Position numbers and translations under genes: made by a program
Notes under the pieces: generated by a model
Seen by the model: only the letters and a program-made list of their open reading frames with translations
What the model was told of the DNA's origin: nothing
Database searches by the model: none
Part shown: one piece after another, positions 1 to 7,002 of the stretch
How positions within the stretch are numbered: the stretch's first letter is position 1
How the letters are laid out: every line of letters begins with the position of its first letter
Virus record (IMG/VR): IMGVR_UViG_3300027870_000353
Location: 1-39,779 of that record
DNA: 39,779 bases
Direction: 5' to 3' (one strand)
Origin: a virus

Positions 1-1299
1 ATGCAATTTGATGCGCGAACCGCCAAGCAGCTCACGGCAGGCCAACACTTTACCATTACCGACTGCCCCGGTCTGCGCCTTGAAGCAACGGCGACGCGGC
101 GGAGCTGGATCTACCGCTATAAAAGCCCCGTCGACGGGCGCATGCGCCAAGTCAAGATCGGCGAGTGGCCAGCGATGTCGCCGGCAGTGGCGCACGTCGA
201 GTGGGAGAAGGCGAGGCAGAAACGCGACGGCGGCGTCGACCTGTCGATCGAGGTCAAGTCGGCCCGCCTGGCTGAACGCGATGCCATCCAGGCCGCGCAA
301 GACAAGCGCAGGGCCGCAAAGTTGACGGTGGCCAAGGTCTGCGACGAGTACCTGGTGGGCCGGGTCGAGCGCAACCGCAAGGAAAAGGGCGCGGCTGAAG
401 TGCGCCGGATGTTCTCGACCATGCTCGGCGAGTTCGGCGAGATCGAGGCGGCAAGTCTCACCAGGTCGCAGGCGTTTGATCTGCTTGGCCAATACCTCGA
501 CATCCCCGTCCAGGCTGCGAAGCTGCGCGCCGAGCTGGGCGCGGCCTGGGACTATTCGCTCGATGCTGGCCGGCTACCCGAAACTGCGCCCAACTGGTGG
601 CGCCTGATCATGCGCGGCCAACTGAAAAGCAAGGGCCGCGTCGCGCAGGGCGTTTCCACCGGCACCAAGAAGCGAGTCCTTGACGAGCGCGAGCTGGGCG
701 ATCTGGTGCGATGGATACCGAACTTTTCGCGCCTGGTTGGCGACCTTGTTACGCTGCAGCTTTGGACGTGCACGCGCGGCTCGGAGATTACGGCGATTCA
801 GCGCGAGGAAGTGACGGAGGAGGTCGACGGCTTGTGGTGGACGATTCCTCACTCCAAAACTAAAAATGCTAGACATGAGAATTCGGGGGACTTGAGGGTG
901 CCGCTGATCGGGCGGGCCGAAGCGATCATTCGCCGGCGCTTGCAGGCAGTGGAGGGGTCTTACTTATTCCCGTCAAGCGGGAAAGCAGACCACGTTCAAC
1001 AGAAGACTGTCGGCGCAACGGTGTGGATGCACATGCCGTACAGTGAGACGCGGCCCGACTATGTACGCCCGCGTCTCACTGTGACGCACTGGGCACCGCA
1101 TGACCTGCGCCGCAGCGGCCGAACGCAGCTCGCCGCGCTCGGCTGTAGCGATGAAATCGCCGAGGCGTGTCTCGGTCATATGCCGGTTGGCGTGAAAGGG
1201 ATTTACAACCGGCACCGCTACGATCAGGAGCGCCGGCTCTGGCTCACAAAACTGAGCGACCACCTGGAGACGCTTGCCGCTACCAATTCAGTGTACTAG
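1..1299 (+). CDS. int: Phage tyrosine recombinase (integrase)
   Basis: Catalyses site-specific integration and, with an excisionase, excision of the prophage. The N-terminal part (about residues 1-95) looks like the DUF4102 arm-binding domain of P4-type integrases; the catalytic domain is C-terminal. Visible active-site residues are R259 (in CTRGSEI), a Lys in the HSKTKN segment near 286, H367 and R370 (HDLRRSGRT), H393 (LGH) and the nucleophile, probably Y402 in IYNRHRY. At 432 aa it is full length for the family, so the ATG at base 1 is a plausible true start, although the upstream region is outside the window. It points inward, away from the expected attL, and is transcribed opposite to the left operon that holds the putative excisionase. 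A perfect 14-bp inverted repeat lies inside the catalytic half. Confidence 0.95.
   Translation: MQFDARTAKQLTAGQHFTITDCPGLRLEATATRRSWIYRYKSPVDGRMRQVKIGEWPAMSPAVAHVEWEKARQKRDGGVDLSIEVKSARLAERDAIQAAQDKRRAAKLTVAKVCDEYLVGRVERNRKEKGAAEVRRMFSTMLGEFGEIEAASLTRSQAFDLLGQYLDIPVQAAKLRAELGAAWDYSLDAGRLPETAPNWWRLIMRGQLKSKGRVAQGVSTGTKKRVLDERELGDLVRWIPNFSRLVGDLVTLQLWTCTRGSEITAIQREEVTEEVDGLWWTIPHSKTKNARHENSGDLRVPLIGRAEAIIRRRLQAVEGSYLFPSSGKADHVQQKTVGATVWMHMPYSETRPDYVRPRLTVTHWAPHDLRRSGRTQLAALGCSDEIAEACLGHMPVGVKGIYNRHRYDQERRLWLTKLSDHLETLAATNSVY
1040..1082. repeat. Perfect 14-bp inverted repeat inside int
   Basis: The arms ACAGTGAGACGCGG (1040-1053) and CCGCGTCTCACTGT (1069-1082) are exact reverse complements separated by 15 bases. 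They sit in the integrase reading frame just before the HDLRRS box. In mRNA they would form a strong hairpin; as DNA they could be a protein site. The function is unknown. Confidence 0.8.
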
Positions 1300-1488
1300 G
1301 CAAAACCTGATCGAAATTCTTCTCATTTGTCGTTAATAGGGCGGTTGAGTGGCAAAATCAATCCTCTTGCCCCCGCAATACCAAGCGACATAGTAGCTCG
1401 CGTCATAAAACGAACCAGCGATAGGAAAAGACTTTTCTAAGCCATCGAGGTTGGTGTTACTGTTAGAAACTTAATTGGAGGAGCGAAC
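1300..1488. other. Intergenic region after int
   Basis: This 189-base stretch is more AT-rich than its surroundings. It holds a short 13-bp palindrome GAAAAGACTTTTC (1425-1437) and, at its end, a good ribosome binding site (TTGGAGGAG) for the next gene. I see no tRNA, no clear terminator and no duplicated att-like core here. A promoter for the next gene must lie here or in int, but no good -35/-10 pair stands out. Confidence 0.5.
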
Positions 1489-1755
1489 ATGAGCAACACA
1501 GTGATACGCTCCTACCTTGGATGGGACATCACCATTCGATGTTCGCATCGTTCTGGAGTTGCCACAGCGATTCGCGCAGCAACCTTCACCGCGATCGCTG
1601 AAGCAGAGCTTCAGGCAGACCAGGATCCGGCCAAGTGGGTGGATGCCCGGATGCAGATGATAAACACCGGCAACCGATCTTTTGGTAGTGATGGTGGTTG
1701 CATCGACAGTTTGTTCGCAGAGGCAATGGAACTGATAGATGCGCTCAGGCGCTAA
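1489..1755 (+). CDS. Small hypothetical protein
   Basis: An 88-aa protein that I do not recognise. The ATG is supported by TTGGAGGAG seven to eight bases upstream. It is soluble, with no membrane segment or signal peptide. The middle part (about residues 20-60) is Ala/Gln/Asp rich and likely helical. It stands alone between int and the convergent left operon, with its own AT-rich upstream region, so it may be expressed in the lysogen. Its function cannot be told from sequence. Confidence 0.65.
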   Translation: MSNTVIRSYLGWDITIRCSHRSGVATAIRAATFTAIAEAELQADQDPAKWVDARMQMINTGNRSFGSDGGCIDSLFAEAMELIDALRR

Positions 1756-1824
1756 TCGCGTTAGTTGGGGGCGTAATAGTCACTCAAGGCAGGGCATAGG
1801 TCAGGGCGCGTCGGCGACTAAGAG

Positions 1825-2076
1825 TTAGTTCAGCTCGGGTTTGCCTTTCGCGTTCTTTCTAGAAGTGTTCTCTGGCGGCAGGTTTTCCGAGACGGGGCGC
1901 TGTTCTGCCCACTCGGCGATCTCGCGATAGAGCCACGCCACGCGACGCCCGGACAAAGAACGCGGCGGCGGGAAGGCACCCTCTCGCACGAGGCGCTGAA
2001 TGCTCGTCTCGCTGAGCGACATTGCAGCAGCAACTTCTGGCAGGCCCAGATAGAGCGGAGGTAAAGCTATTTTCAT
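1825..2076 (-). CDS. AlpA/MerR-like excisionase or DNA-binding protein
   Basis: An 83-aa protein with one winged-helix DNA-binding domain of the AlpA/HTH_17 type: a helix-turn-helix around residues 10-35 (LGLPEVAAAMSLSETSIQRL), then FPPP, a basic turn and a final helix ending in EIAEWAEQRP. The C-terminal 20 residues are polar and charged. The start at 2076 is preferred over a longer in-frame start because GAGGG precedes it and it overlaps the upstream stop as ATGA. It is the last gene of the left operon and the one nearest int, the classic place of xis/recombination directionality factors. AlpA-type proteins can also be plain transcriptional regulators, so the excisionase role is inferred. 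Confidence 0.75.
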   Translation of the reverse strand: MKIALPPLYLGLPEVAAAMSLSETSIQRLVREGAFPPPRSLSGRRVAWLYREIAEWAEQRPVSENLPPENTSRKNAKGKPELN

Positions 2077-2456
2077 TGTGCCCTCATCCGAATAGTGGAA
2101 CGAAGAGCGGCATGCAGTGCGTCCATGCGAGGGCCAATTGTCTCCCCATCGCCGTTCTGGTAATCGCCAAACGACGCCTGGCTGCATCCGATAAGCATGA
2201 GGTCGAAGACGGCGTGCGCTTCAGCCAGCAGATCACCGTGCGGTGGTAATTCTAGGCCTGCCTGGGATCCGACCAGGTCATGCCGCGCGATGATCGCAGC
2301 CCATAGGGGCTCTGGCTGGAACACGCCGCATTCGCGGATCGCGTCTTTGATGTGCGGCGCCAGCGCGACCGAGAGCACGCGGAAGCCAGCGGGCACGCGC
2401 CAGTTTTGGCACTGGCTGAGCGTGTGCTCGCCGCCACATTGTGGGCATTTTTTCAT
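2073..2456 (-). CDS. Hypothetical phage protein with N-terminal zinc-finger-like motif
   Basis: A 127-aa protein starting at 2456 after AAGGAAG, overlapping the gene before it (ATGA) and the one after it (ATGA), so translation of the three is probably coupled. The N-terminus has CPQCGGEH followed by SQC, a small knuckle-like zinc motif. The rest is helical and unrecognised. It probably serves the early phase of infection, given its place in the PL operon, but no function is supported. Confidence 0.65.
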   Translation of the reverse strand: MKKCPQCGGEHTLSQCQNWRVPAGFRVLSVALAPHIKDAIRECGVFQPEPLWAAIIARHDLVGSQAGLELPPHGDLLAEAHAVFDLMLIGCSQASFGDYQNGDGETIGPRMDALHAALRSTIRMRAQ

Positions 2457-2641
2457 GGCAGCTTCCTTTTGTCGCGGCACGGAGCGCAGGCATTACGTAC
2501 AAGTCGCGGCGATTGCTCACCGCAGTATTCGCACTCGCCCGGCGCGCCGGGCTCCAGCTGTGCATGGCGGCGCAGGTTTGCAATGCGCGCCTCCTCCAGC
2601 ACCGCCTGGCGCTCGTCAGATTGATCGATAAAATCAGGCAT
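2453..2641 (-). CDS. TraR/DksA-type C4 zinc-finger protein
   Basis: A 62-aa protein with a short helical N-terminus (residues 5-28, acidic, ending in arginines) and a four-cysteine zinc finger with C37, C40, C52 and C55 (CEYCGEQ...ACAPCRD). This is the pattern of short phage and plasmid TraR/DksA-like proteins, which bind in the RNA polymerase secondary channel and mimic DksA plus ppGpp. The start at 2641 has GGAGAG upstream. It is coupled to the next gene by ATGA. Family membership is fairly clear; an effect on host transcription is inferred from the family. Confidence 0.8.
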   Translation of the reverse strand: MPDFIDQSDERQAVLEEARIANLRRHAQLEPGAPGECEYCGEQSPRLVRNACAPCRDKRKLP

Positions 2642-3011
2642 GGATCGCTCTCCAGCGTGAGTTGTACCCGCGATACTCGGTCTCCTGGCCTGGCCGCTCT
2701 GCGCCATGCCAGCAGATCATTGCCTGAAGCCGGCCGGCGCGTACAAGGCTGCTCAGGACGTGCCCCATGCAGAAGCCGATCTTGTGCTTGTCGCGGACCT
2801 GGGCGAAATCGTGCCATCCCAGCCATCGCTCCGGGTTTGCAGTGGCAACGGCGAGCAGCTCGACTTTGATCGGCTCGGTGAACGCAAGATCGAAGCGACG
2901 CTGCACGTCTGGTGGTCCCCCGCCGATGCGGCGCGTTGGTTCAGGAAACAGGGCCATTTGTGCGATGGCCGGGCGGCGACGCGCAGTTTCAGATCTCACA
3001 CTTAACCTCAT
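2634..3011 (-). CDS. Hypothetical early phage protein
   Basis: An open frame of 125 aa. An internal Met at 2957 (MALFPEPTRR) would give 107 aa and avoids the 23-base overlap with the gene upstream; neither start has a strong ribosome binding site, so the start is uncertain. The central part (about residues 45-95) reads like a small winged-helix fold, with GWHDFAQVRDKHKIGFCMGHVLSSLVRAGRL resembling a helix-turn-helix plus wing. I do not recognise the family. Confidence 0.55.
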   Translation of the reverse strand: MRLSVRSETARRRPAIAQMALFPEPTRRIGGGPPDVQRRFDLAFTEPIKVELLAVATANPERWLGWHDFAQVRDKHKIGFCMGHVLSSLVRAGRLQAMICWHGAERPGQETEYRGYNSRWRAIHA

Positions 3012-3189
3012 GGATAAAGTTTTTCAGGGCTACGCGGTACTGGCTCAGACTTTGAAAGGCCGACGCGTACTGGTCGGACTCGACGAGGTGAAGTATTGCG
3101 TCGAGTCGCTCGGTCATCTGTTCAACCGTCGGCCCGGCCAGGGCGCCTTCAGCGCGGGGTGCCGGTTTGGGCATTGTGTTCGTGTTCAT
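2989..3189 (-). CDS. Small hypothetical protein
   Basis: A 66-aa protein with a Pro/Ala-rich N-terminus and a helical rest (about residues 22-62). No known domain is seen. It lies in line with the left operon and ends just inside the start of the next gene. The ribosome binding site is weak. Existence is supported mainly by operon packing. Confidence 0.5.
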   Translation of the reverse strand: MNTNTMPKPAPRAEGALAGPTVEQMTERLDAILHLVESDQYASAFQSLSQYRVALKNFIHEVKCEI

Positions 3190-3213
3190 GTAAGACTTTG
3201 GCAGTAGCGCCTC

Positions 3214-3594
3214 TCAGGCGCCGACGGTGGATAAATAAATCTCGACTTCGGCTATAGCGCGCTGGAGCACATTGACCGGCACTTTTGGGAGCGCTCTGTC
3301 GATGCTCCGGATTGACTCGCGCAGGTCCTGCGCTTCGTCCTCAGTGAGGCCAATTCTGTGCACCCGCTCGTATCGGTCGCATACGTTCGAGAGCGTATCG
3401 GTGCCCAGGTCGATTCCTTCCCCGTACACCCCGGCGCGCGCCAGCTGGGCCAGCATCTTTGACATCGTGTTGTAGGCATCGACGGACGGGCGGTTGATCA
3501 ACGTTTCGCACGCGGCGAACAGCTCCAGCATCAGGCGCTTGTAGGTTTCGCTGCCCATGGGCACGTGCGCCTTCGGCTGGAACTGTTTGCGCAT
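3214..3594 (-). CDS. Hypothetical early phage protein
   Basis: A 126-aa, mostly helical, soluble protein. It has no recognised motif. It follows the DUF2303 gene by eight bases in the left operon. Phage operons with DUF2303 genes often carry such all-helical proteins of unknown role; nothing in the sequence tells more. Confidence 0.65.
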   Translation of the reverse strand: MRKQFQPKAHVPMGSETYKRLMLELFAACETLINRPSVDAYNTMSKMLAQLARAGVYGEGIDLGTDTLSNVCDRYERVHRIGLTEDEAQDLRESIRSIDRALPKVPVNVLQRAIAEVEIYLSTVGA

Positions 3595-3602
3595 GTGCCC
3601 GC

Positions 3603-4460
3603 CTACGGCTTGCCGATGAGGACGGTGAAGCCGTTCTCACGCGCGTGGTCGATATAGCCCTGGAAGGCGTCTTCGATGACGTCGAGCGGCCGCTCCAGCT
3701 CGAACCAGAACTTGACCTTGCCGGCCAGTAGGCGATACTTAAGCCGGGCGTGAACCTTGTAGCCTTCGCCGCCCTTGAAGATGCGCAGCCCAATTGAGAA
3801 CGCCCGGGGGATCTCCAGCGCGCCATTGGCGCCAGCGCGCGCGTCGATGTTCTCGCTGTACGCCAGCTGCACCTGGCCGTTATCCAGGCGCCGGGCGGTA
3901 TTGAAGTTGACTTCGGTCTTGGTCTGGAGCGTGGTGGCCACCGCCAGCAGAGTTTCGCCCGACGGCTCGGCAATGTCCGCGATGTTATCTTCGAGGAAAA
4001 TCGCAAATGCCTCTTGCTCCATGGCCTTGCCGTTATGGGCCATCCAGACAGCGAATTCGCGGCTCAGCTCGGCGGTATAGACAGCGCGGTGGTCACGCCA
4101 GCCGGCGTAGTCTTCCAGCTTGCGATGCTCATTGAAAACAGCAGTCAGGGTGCGGCTGTCCGGGTCGGCATAGATATACGTGTTCCAGGGTTCGCCCTGA
4201 TCGGCAGCATACACGTTGAAACTGGCCAGGTCGCCGAGGTGAACAGTGCCGCGCTTACGGCTGGGTGCAGCACTGGCTTTCTCGACCGCATCCGTCAGGT
4301 CGATATGGCGGTGATCAGCAGGGATCACCAGGTGAGTCGTGTCCGCGTGCTGTTGGATGGCACAGGCGGCTAGGGACAGCGCGCCAATACGGTCGATGGC
4401 CGATTCAGTGACGACGATCTGCTCGTCCGCGTGGGCGTTGCTTTGCGTGTTCTCGATCAT
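3603..4460 (-). CDS. DUF2303 (YfdQ-like) family protein
   Basis: A 285-aa protein recognised as a member of the DUF2303 family, found in temperate phages and in the E. coli CPS-53 prophage (YfdQ). Family-like traits are the N-terminal Ala-rich part, the HLGDLASFNVYAADQ segment, the EFAVWMAHNGKAMEQEAFAIFLEDN region and a beta-rich C-terminus with YKVHARLKYRLLAGKVKFWFELERP. The ATG is preceded by AAGGAAG and overlaps the gene upstream as ATGA. The biochemical role of the family is not established; association with phage recombination or replication loci is inference from context. Confidence 0.85.
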   Translation of the reverse strand: MIENTQSNAHADEQIVVTESAIDRIGALSLAACAIQQHADTTHLVIPADHRHIDLTDAVEKASAAPSRKRGTVHLGDLASFNVYAADQGEPWNTYIYADPDSRTLTAVFNEHRKLEDYAGWRDHRAVYTAELSREFAVWMAHNGKAMEQEAFAIFLEDNIADIAEPSGETLLAVATTLQTKTEVNFNTARRLDNGQVQLAYSENIDARAGANGALEIPRAFSIGLRIFKGGEGYKVHARLKYRLLAGKVKFWFELERPLDVIEDAFQGYIDHARENGFTVLIGKP

Positions 4461-4804
4461 TGCGCTGCTTCCTTAAAGGTTGTCGGCTTTGCCGGGGTCG
4501 CGTCGCGCAACTCGAGGTTGCCCTGGCGCGGGTGGTTGCGGGACAGCTCGTTGTCGTCGGTGAGCCAGTAGAAGTCGGAGCCGCGCTCGGGCTTGGGCAC
4601 ATCGACCTTGAGGGTGTCGGTGATCGTGACCTTGTCGATGTCGCTGCCGCGGCTGGCCGGCTTGATCTTGATCTGCAGCGTGATCGAACCGCCCTTGCCG
4701 TTTTCCTTGACGGCGGTGATCAGCTCGCCCAGGGCGGCAGTCAATTCGGAGTGGGCGCGGCCGTCACGCAAGTCTTGCAGGAATACGGCGAATGCTTTGG
4801 ACAT
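4457..4804 (-). CDS. Conserved phage protein, partner of the DUF2303 gene
   Basis: A 115-aa protein. An N-terminal helix (about 1-35) is followed by a beta-rich part with SITLQIKIKPAS and a DTLKVDVPKPERGSDFYWLTDDN segment. I recall similar genes next to DUF2303 genes in other prophages but cannot name a function. GGAG lies upstream of the ATG. It overlaps the DUF2303 gene by four bases, so the two are probably translationally coupled and may act together. Confidence 0.75.
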   Translation of the reverse strand: MSKAFAVFLQDLRDGRAHSELTAALGELITAVKENGKGGSITLQIKIKPASRGSDIDKVTITDTLKVDVPKPERGSDFYWLTDDNELSRNHPRQGNLELRDATPAKPTTFKEAAQ

Positions 4805-4815
4805 GCTGGCTCCGA

Positions 4816-5205
4816 TCAGTATTTCTTGCCGCCCGCGGCCAGGCGTGCTTCTGGCTTGTGGTCGGCGCGGGTAAGATTGAAGGCGAGCTTTTCGGCGATG
4901 GTGGTGCCCAGGTCATATCCCTTACTGCCGGCCAGGTCGAAGATGCGGATCACGGCGTCGGCCAGCTCGACTTCGAGCATGTCGCGGTGGGGCAGAGCGT
5001 CGTCCTTGAGGCCCTTGCGGTGGCCTTCCATACCTTCTGCCACTTCGGAGACGATCAGCATCAGGATCTCGCCGGTGTTGCGCTGGATGCGCTCGCCCGT
5101 CTTGGGATCGGACCACCAGCCACCGTGCACGGCGGCACCATGGCACTGCTGGTTGAGGATTTGGCCGGCGGTCTGGAGCGCCGGGCTGTTCATTTGAAAT
5201 TGCAT
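4816..5205 (-). CDS. MazG-like nucleotide pyrophosphohydrolase-type protein
   Basis: A 129-aa all-helical protein with the metal-binding pattern of the MazG/all-alpha NTP pyrophosphatase superfamily: E54-x2-E57 in ILMLIVSEVAEGMEG and E80-x2-D83 in EVELADAVIRIFD, 22 residues apart. Such phage proteins hydrolyse (d)NTPs or act on alarmone signalling during infection. The N-terminal part (CHGAAVHGGWW) is unlike the core family and may set substrate choice. The ATG has GAGGAAATT directly upstream, overlapping the stop of the preceding gene. Fold assignment is good; the substrate is unknown. Confidence 0.78.
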   Translation of the reverse strand: MQFQMNSPALQTAGQILNQQCHGAAVHGGWWSDPKTGERIQRNTGEILMLIVSEVAEGMEGHRKGLKDDALPHRDMLEVELADAVIRIFDLAGSKGYDLGTTIAEKLAFNLTRADHKPEARLAAGGKKY

Positions 5206-5213
5206 AATTTCCT

Positions 5214-5402
5214 CTATTCGTTGTCGTTGGCTTGCAGCTTTTTCACATCAAACCGCGCGCGGCGCTGCATGTGCCGACGTGCGAGTAACTTCAAAATCAA
5301 TTCCAGGGCCCGGTCTTTGAGCATCTCGTCCAGCGGGGCTTTGGTGCACAGCGCGCGGTGTGCAATTTCCAGTGCTGCGCGATCTGGCTCGACGCGGTCC
5401 AT
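5214..5402 (-). CDS. Small hypothetical protein
   Basis: A 62-aa, charged, helical protein with a basic tail (RRHMQRRARFDVKK). AGGTGAAG precedes the ATG. It follows closely on the 30-aa gene and precedes the MazG-like gene in the left operon. No family is recognised. Confidence 0.55.
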   Translation of the reverse strand: MDRVEPDRAALEIAHRALCTKAPLDEMLKDRALELILKLLARRHMQRRARFDVKKLQANDNE

Positions 5403-5405
5403 GCT

Positions 5406-5498
5406 TCACCTGCGGCGCAGCTTGTAGGCGTGGAAAGCGGCATCGATGATCGACATGCCGATGAAGCGGTAGTAGCGGTACAGGGCAAGGAAGCGCAT
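5406..5498 (-). CDS. Very small ORF (30 aa), basic amphipathic
   Basis: Thirty codons from an ATG at 5498 with TGAGGA upstream; the stop is three bases before the next gene. The product is tyrosine and arginine rich (RYYRFIG) and amphipathic, ending in KLRRR. It fits the tight packing of the operon, and comparable tiny basic ORFs occur in related phages, but this small size keeps confidence moderate. Confidence 0.5.
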   Translation of the reverse strand: MRFLALYRYYRFIGMSIIDAAFHAYKLRRR

Positions 5499-5505
5499 AC
5501 GGTCC

Positions 5506-5643
5506 TCAGGCGGGCATGACGGTGATGGCGCAAGCACCAAAGCGATCAATGGCTTCCATGTGGACAGCCGCGCTGTCAGTGCCGATTGCGATGTAGGTAA
5601 CGGTGGCGCAGCTGGTGCGCACGCGGACATTGAAGGCGCTCAT
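5506..5643 (-). CDS. Small conserved-type phage protein (45 aa)
   Basis: Forty-five codons starting at 5643, overlapping the upstream P-loop gene as ATGA. The pattern VRVRTSCATVTYIAIG followed by AAVHMEAIDRFGACAITVMPA matches a short protein type I recall from Burkholderiales phages, usually annotated as hypothetical. It is probably a small beta-alpha-beta protein. Function unknown. Confidence 0.6.
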   Translation of the reverse strand: MSAFNVRVRTSCATVTYIAIGTDSAAVHMEAIDRFGACAITVMPA

Positions 5644-5990
5644 GCGGCGGCCCCGGTAGTGAAATCGGCGAAAGCACAGTATTCGAGGTGAGCCTCGCCC
5701 ATCGGCATGCGGCAGCAGGCGCATGCGGGGGCGCTGCGAGTGATGGATGGCGCAGGTGCGGACATAGCGGCCGCTGCAATAGCTTCCGTGATGTGAATCG
5801 CCCCGTCATACGGCTGATCGGTCAGCGCAAGGGTGTCACGTGGGACGGGTCCGCCTGGCACCCAGTCGTCAACGACGCGCGACTTGCCGTAGAACTTGGC
5901 GATGGCCGTGGCGTGCACGGTCTTGCCGCTGCCTGGTGGCCCGTACACCACGATGCCTTTGTGGGCAACAGCACTTGATAGTTGACTCAT
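5640..5990 (-). CDS. Short P-loop protein, first gene of the PL operon
   Basis: A 116-aa protein with a clear Walker A motif GPPGSGKT at residues 17-24 after a beta strand (GIVVYG). The rest is too short for a full AAA+ or kinase domain. A possible Walker B-like strand is LALTDQP near 54-60. The C-terminus has CACC (90-93) and a further Cys at 105, a possible zinc site. GGAGGTGAA precedes the ATG, a strong initiation signal. As the first PL gene it may act very early. It may be a reduced nucleotide-binding adapter or a small kinase; which one is not clear. Confidence 0.7.
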   Translation of the reverse strand: MSQLSSAVAHKGIVVYGPPGSGKTVHATAIAKFYGKSRVVDDWVPGGPVPRDTLALTDQPYDGAIHITEAIAAAAMSAPAPSITRSAPACACCRMPMGEAHLEYCAFADFTTGAAA

Positions 5991-6028
5991 TTCACCTCCG
6001 TTAAGGTCTTTCCGCGACCTGGTGATTT

Positions 6029-6058
6029 AGTATAGAACAACTATACATCATCAGTAAA
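6029..6058 (-). promoter_or_regulatory. PL-like promoter of the left operon
   Basis: On the minus strand, TATACT (-10, 6034-6029) is preceded by TTTACT (6058-6053, 18-base spacer) or TTACTG (17-base spacer). The -10 overlaps one half of a perfect operator, the same geometry as at PR. The predicted start is near 6022, giving a leader of about 30 bases to the P-loop gene. The -35 is weak. Confidence 0.6.
6030..6046. promoter_or_regulatory. Repressor operator OL1 (perfect palindrome)
   Basis: GTATAGAACAACTATAC: 6-bp arms GTATAG/CTATAC around a 5-base spacer, exact. It covers the -10 region of the left promoter. The same 17-bp design recurs at 6054-6070 and three times at 7741-7804. Confidence 0.85.
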
Positions 6059-6070
6059 GAAAAACTATAC
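6054..6070. promoter_or_regulatory. Repressor operator OL2 (one mismatch)
   Basis: GTAAAGAAAAACTATAC: the same design with one base off in the left arm. Its centre is 24 bp from OL1, which allows cooperative binding by neighbouring repressor dimers. It covers the -35 region of the left promoter. Confidence 0.75.
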
Positions 6071-6094
6071 TAAGGAGGCAAATTTTTTTTGGCG

Positions 6095-6120
6095 AAAAAA
6101 AAACCCGCAAGGCTGCGGGT
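6095..6120 (-). terminator. Rho-independent terminator after the zinc-ribbon gene
   Basis: The arms ACCCGCA (6103-6109) and TGCGGGT (6114-6120) form a 7-bp stem with loop AGGC. On the minus strand the stem is followed by nine T residues (6103-6095). It lies 25 bases downstream of the 6145-6906 stop and upstream of PL, so it insulates the lysogenic transcript from the left operon. Confidence 0.88.
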
Positions 6121-6144
6121 CTATCTAAGGTGGATTTTAGAGTT

Positions 6145-6906
6145 TTACGCTGGGCCGGCCAGGGGCACCTGGAGGAGGGCTCGGTATGCTTCGAGCGTCT
6201 TTGTGATATTTTTTATGGCTTTCGGCGACAGCTCATAGTCACGCTGTTTCTCGTCCCCGCTCAAACGGATAGTGGACTTTTTCCCGGACACAATCCTTTG
6301 CAGCGCGGCCAGGTCGGATTGAGTGGCAAAAAAATCAGCTCTCTCGAACACCCCGGCAGAGTTATTGTCTCGAACGACGCCCGACCGGCCAAGAATCTTC
6401 TCATAAACAATCACGTCGTCGGACATGACTTTGAATTTGTTCCAAAAGATCCAGCTGTCGGCGTGAAAATCAACGCTGATGCGTAATACAGGACCGCTCC
6501 CATCCATCAGGCCTATGTAAGTCGACAGGTGGTCGCCAAAAACGTTCGTGCCAGCAGCAGTGTAGAAAGTCACTTTCTCGATCTTGTCACGTTCGGACTT
6601 AAATCCCTTTAGGATATCCGCTACTCGTTTCGCACGCTCTTCTTTGGTTATAAGGGCGGTGGCTGGAGACGGCCCTGTGGTGCTGGCCGAATTAGCAGTC
6701 AAAGTCGATGGCGATACCGAGGTTTTTGAAGCGGCAGCCGGTGCCTTATCCGAACAGCGAGACGCCGCGATTCCAACTACGAAGATACCTATCACCCAAT
6801 ACCAAACCTTCGATGCGGGCTTTTTTGGCTTGGCGCCGCAGTTCGCGCATGCAGCAGCTGTAGTGCTCACATCTTTTCCACATTCACTGCATTTAATCAG
6901 GGCCAT
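6145..6906 (-). CDS. Zinc-ribbon, single-pass membrane protein in the rex position
   Basis: A 253-aa protein. Residues 1-25 form a zinc ribbon (CSECGKDV...CANCGAKP), followed by a membrane helix at about 35-50 (VWYWVIGIFVVGIAASRC), an Ala/Ser/Thr-rich linker (about 52-88) and a soluble domain of about 160 residues with an alpha/beta look (KVTFYTAAG..., DSWIFWNKFKVM). The zinc ribbon would face the cytoplasm. It lies 96 bases after the repressor gene on the same strand and ends at a strong terminator, so it may be made in the lysogen with the repressor, as rexAB is in lambda. I do not recognise the C-terminal domain. Superinfection exclusion or anti-phage action is inference from position only. 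Confidence 0.75.
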   Translation of the reverse strand: MALIKCSECGKDVSTTAAACANCGAKPKKPASKVWYWVIGIFVVGIAASRCSDKAPAAASKTSVSPSTLTANSASTTGPSPATALITKEERAKRVADILKGFKSERDKIEKVTFYTAAGTNVFGDHLSTYIGLMDGSGPVLRISVDFHADSWIFWNKFKVMSDDVIVYEKILGRSGVVRDNNSAGVFERADFFATQSDLAALQRIVSGKKSTIRLSGDEKQRDYELSPKAIKNITKTLEAYRALLQVPLAGPA

Positions 6907-7002
6907 AGTAGTCTTTGCAAGTTTAGGGATTTTTCGAAGATTCCATTTTAGTGAATTATTCTTGCAGGAAACTCACGAAAAATATCGAATCCCGGACCTT
7001 TA

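Noticed and set aside
1300-1488. attL core or tRNA in the gap after int
   Set aside because: No clover-leaf, and no segment recurs near the right end; the integrase orientation also places attL to the left of the window.
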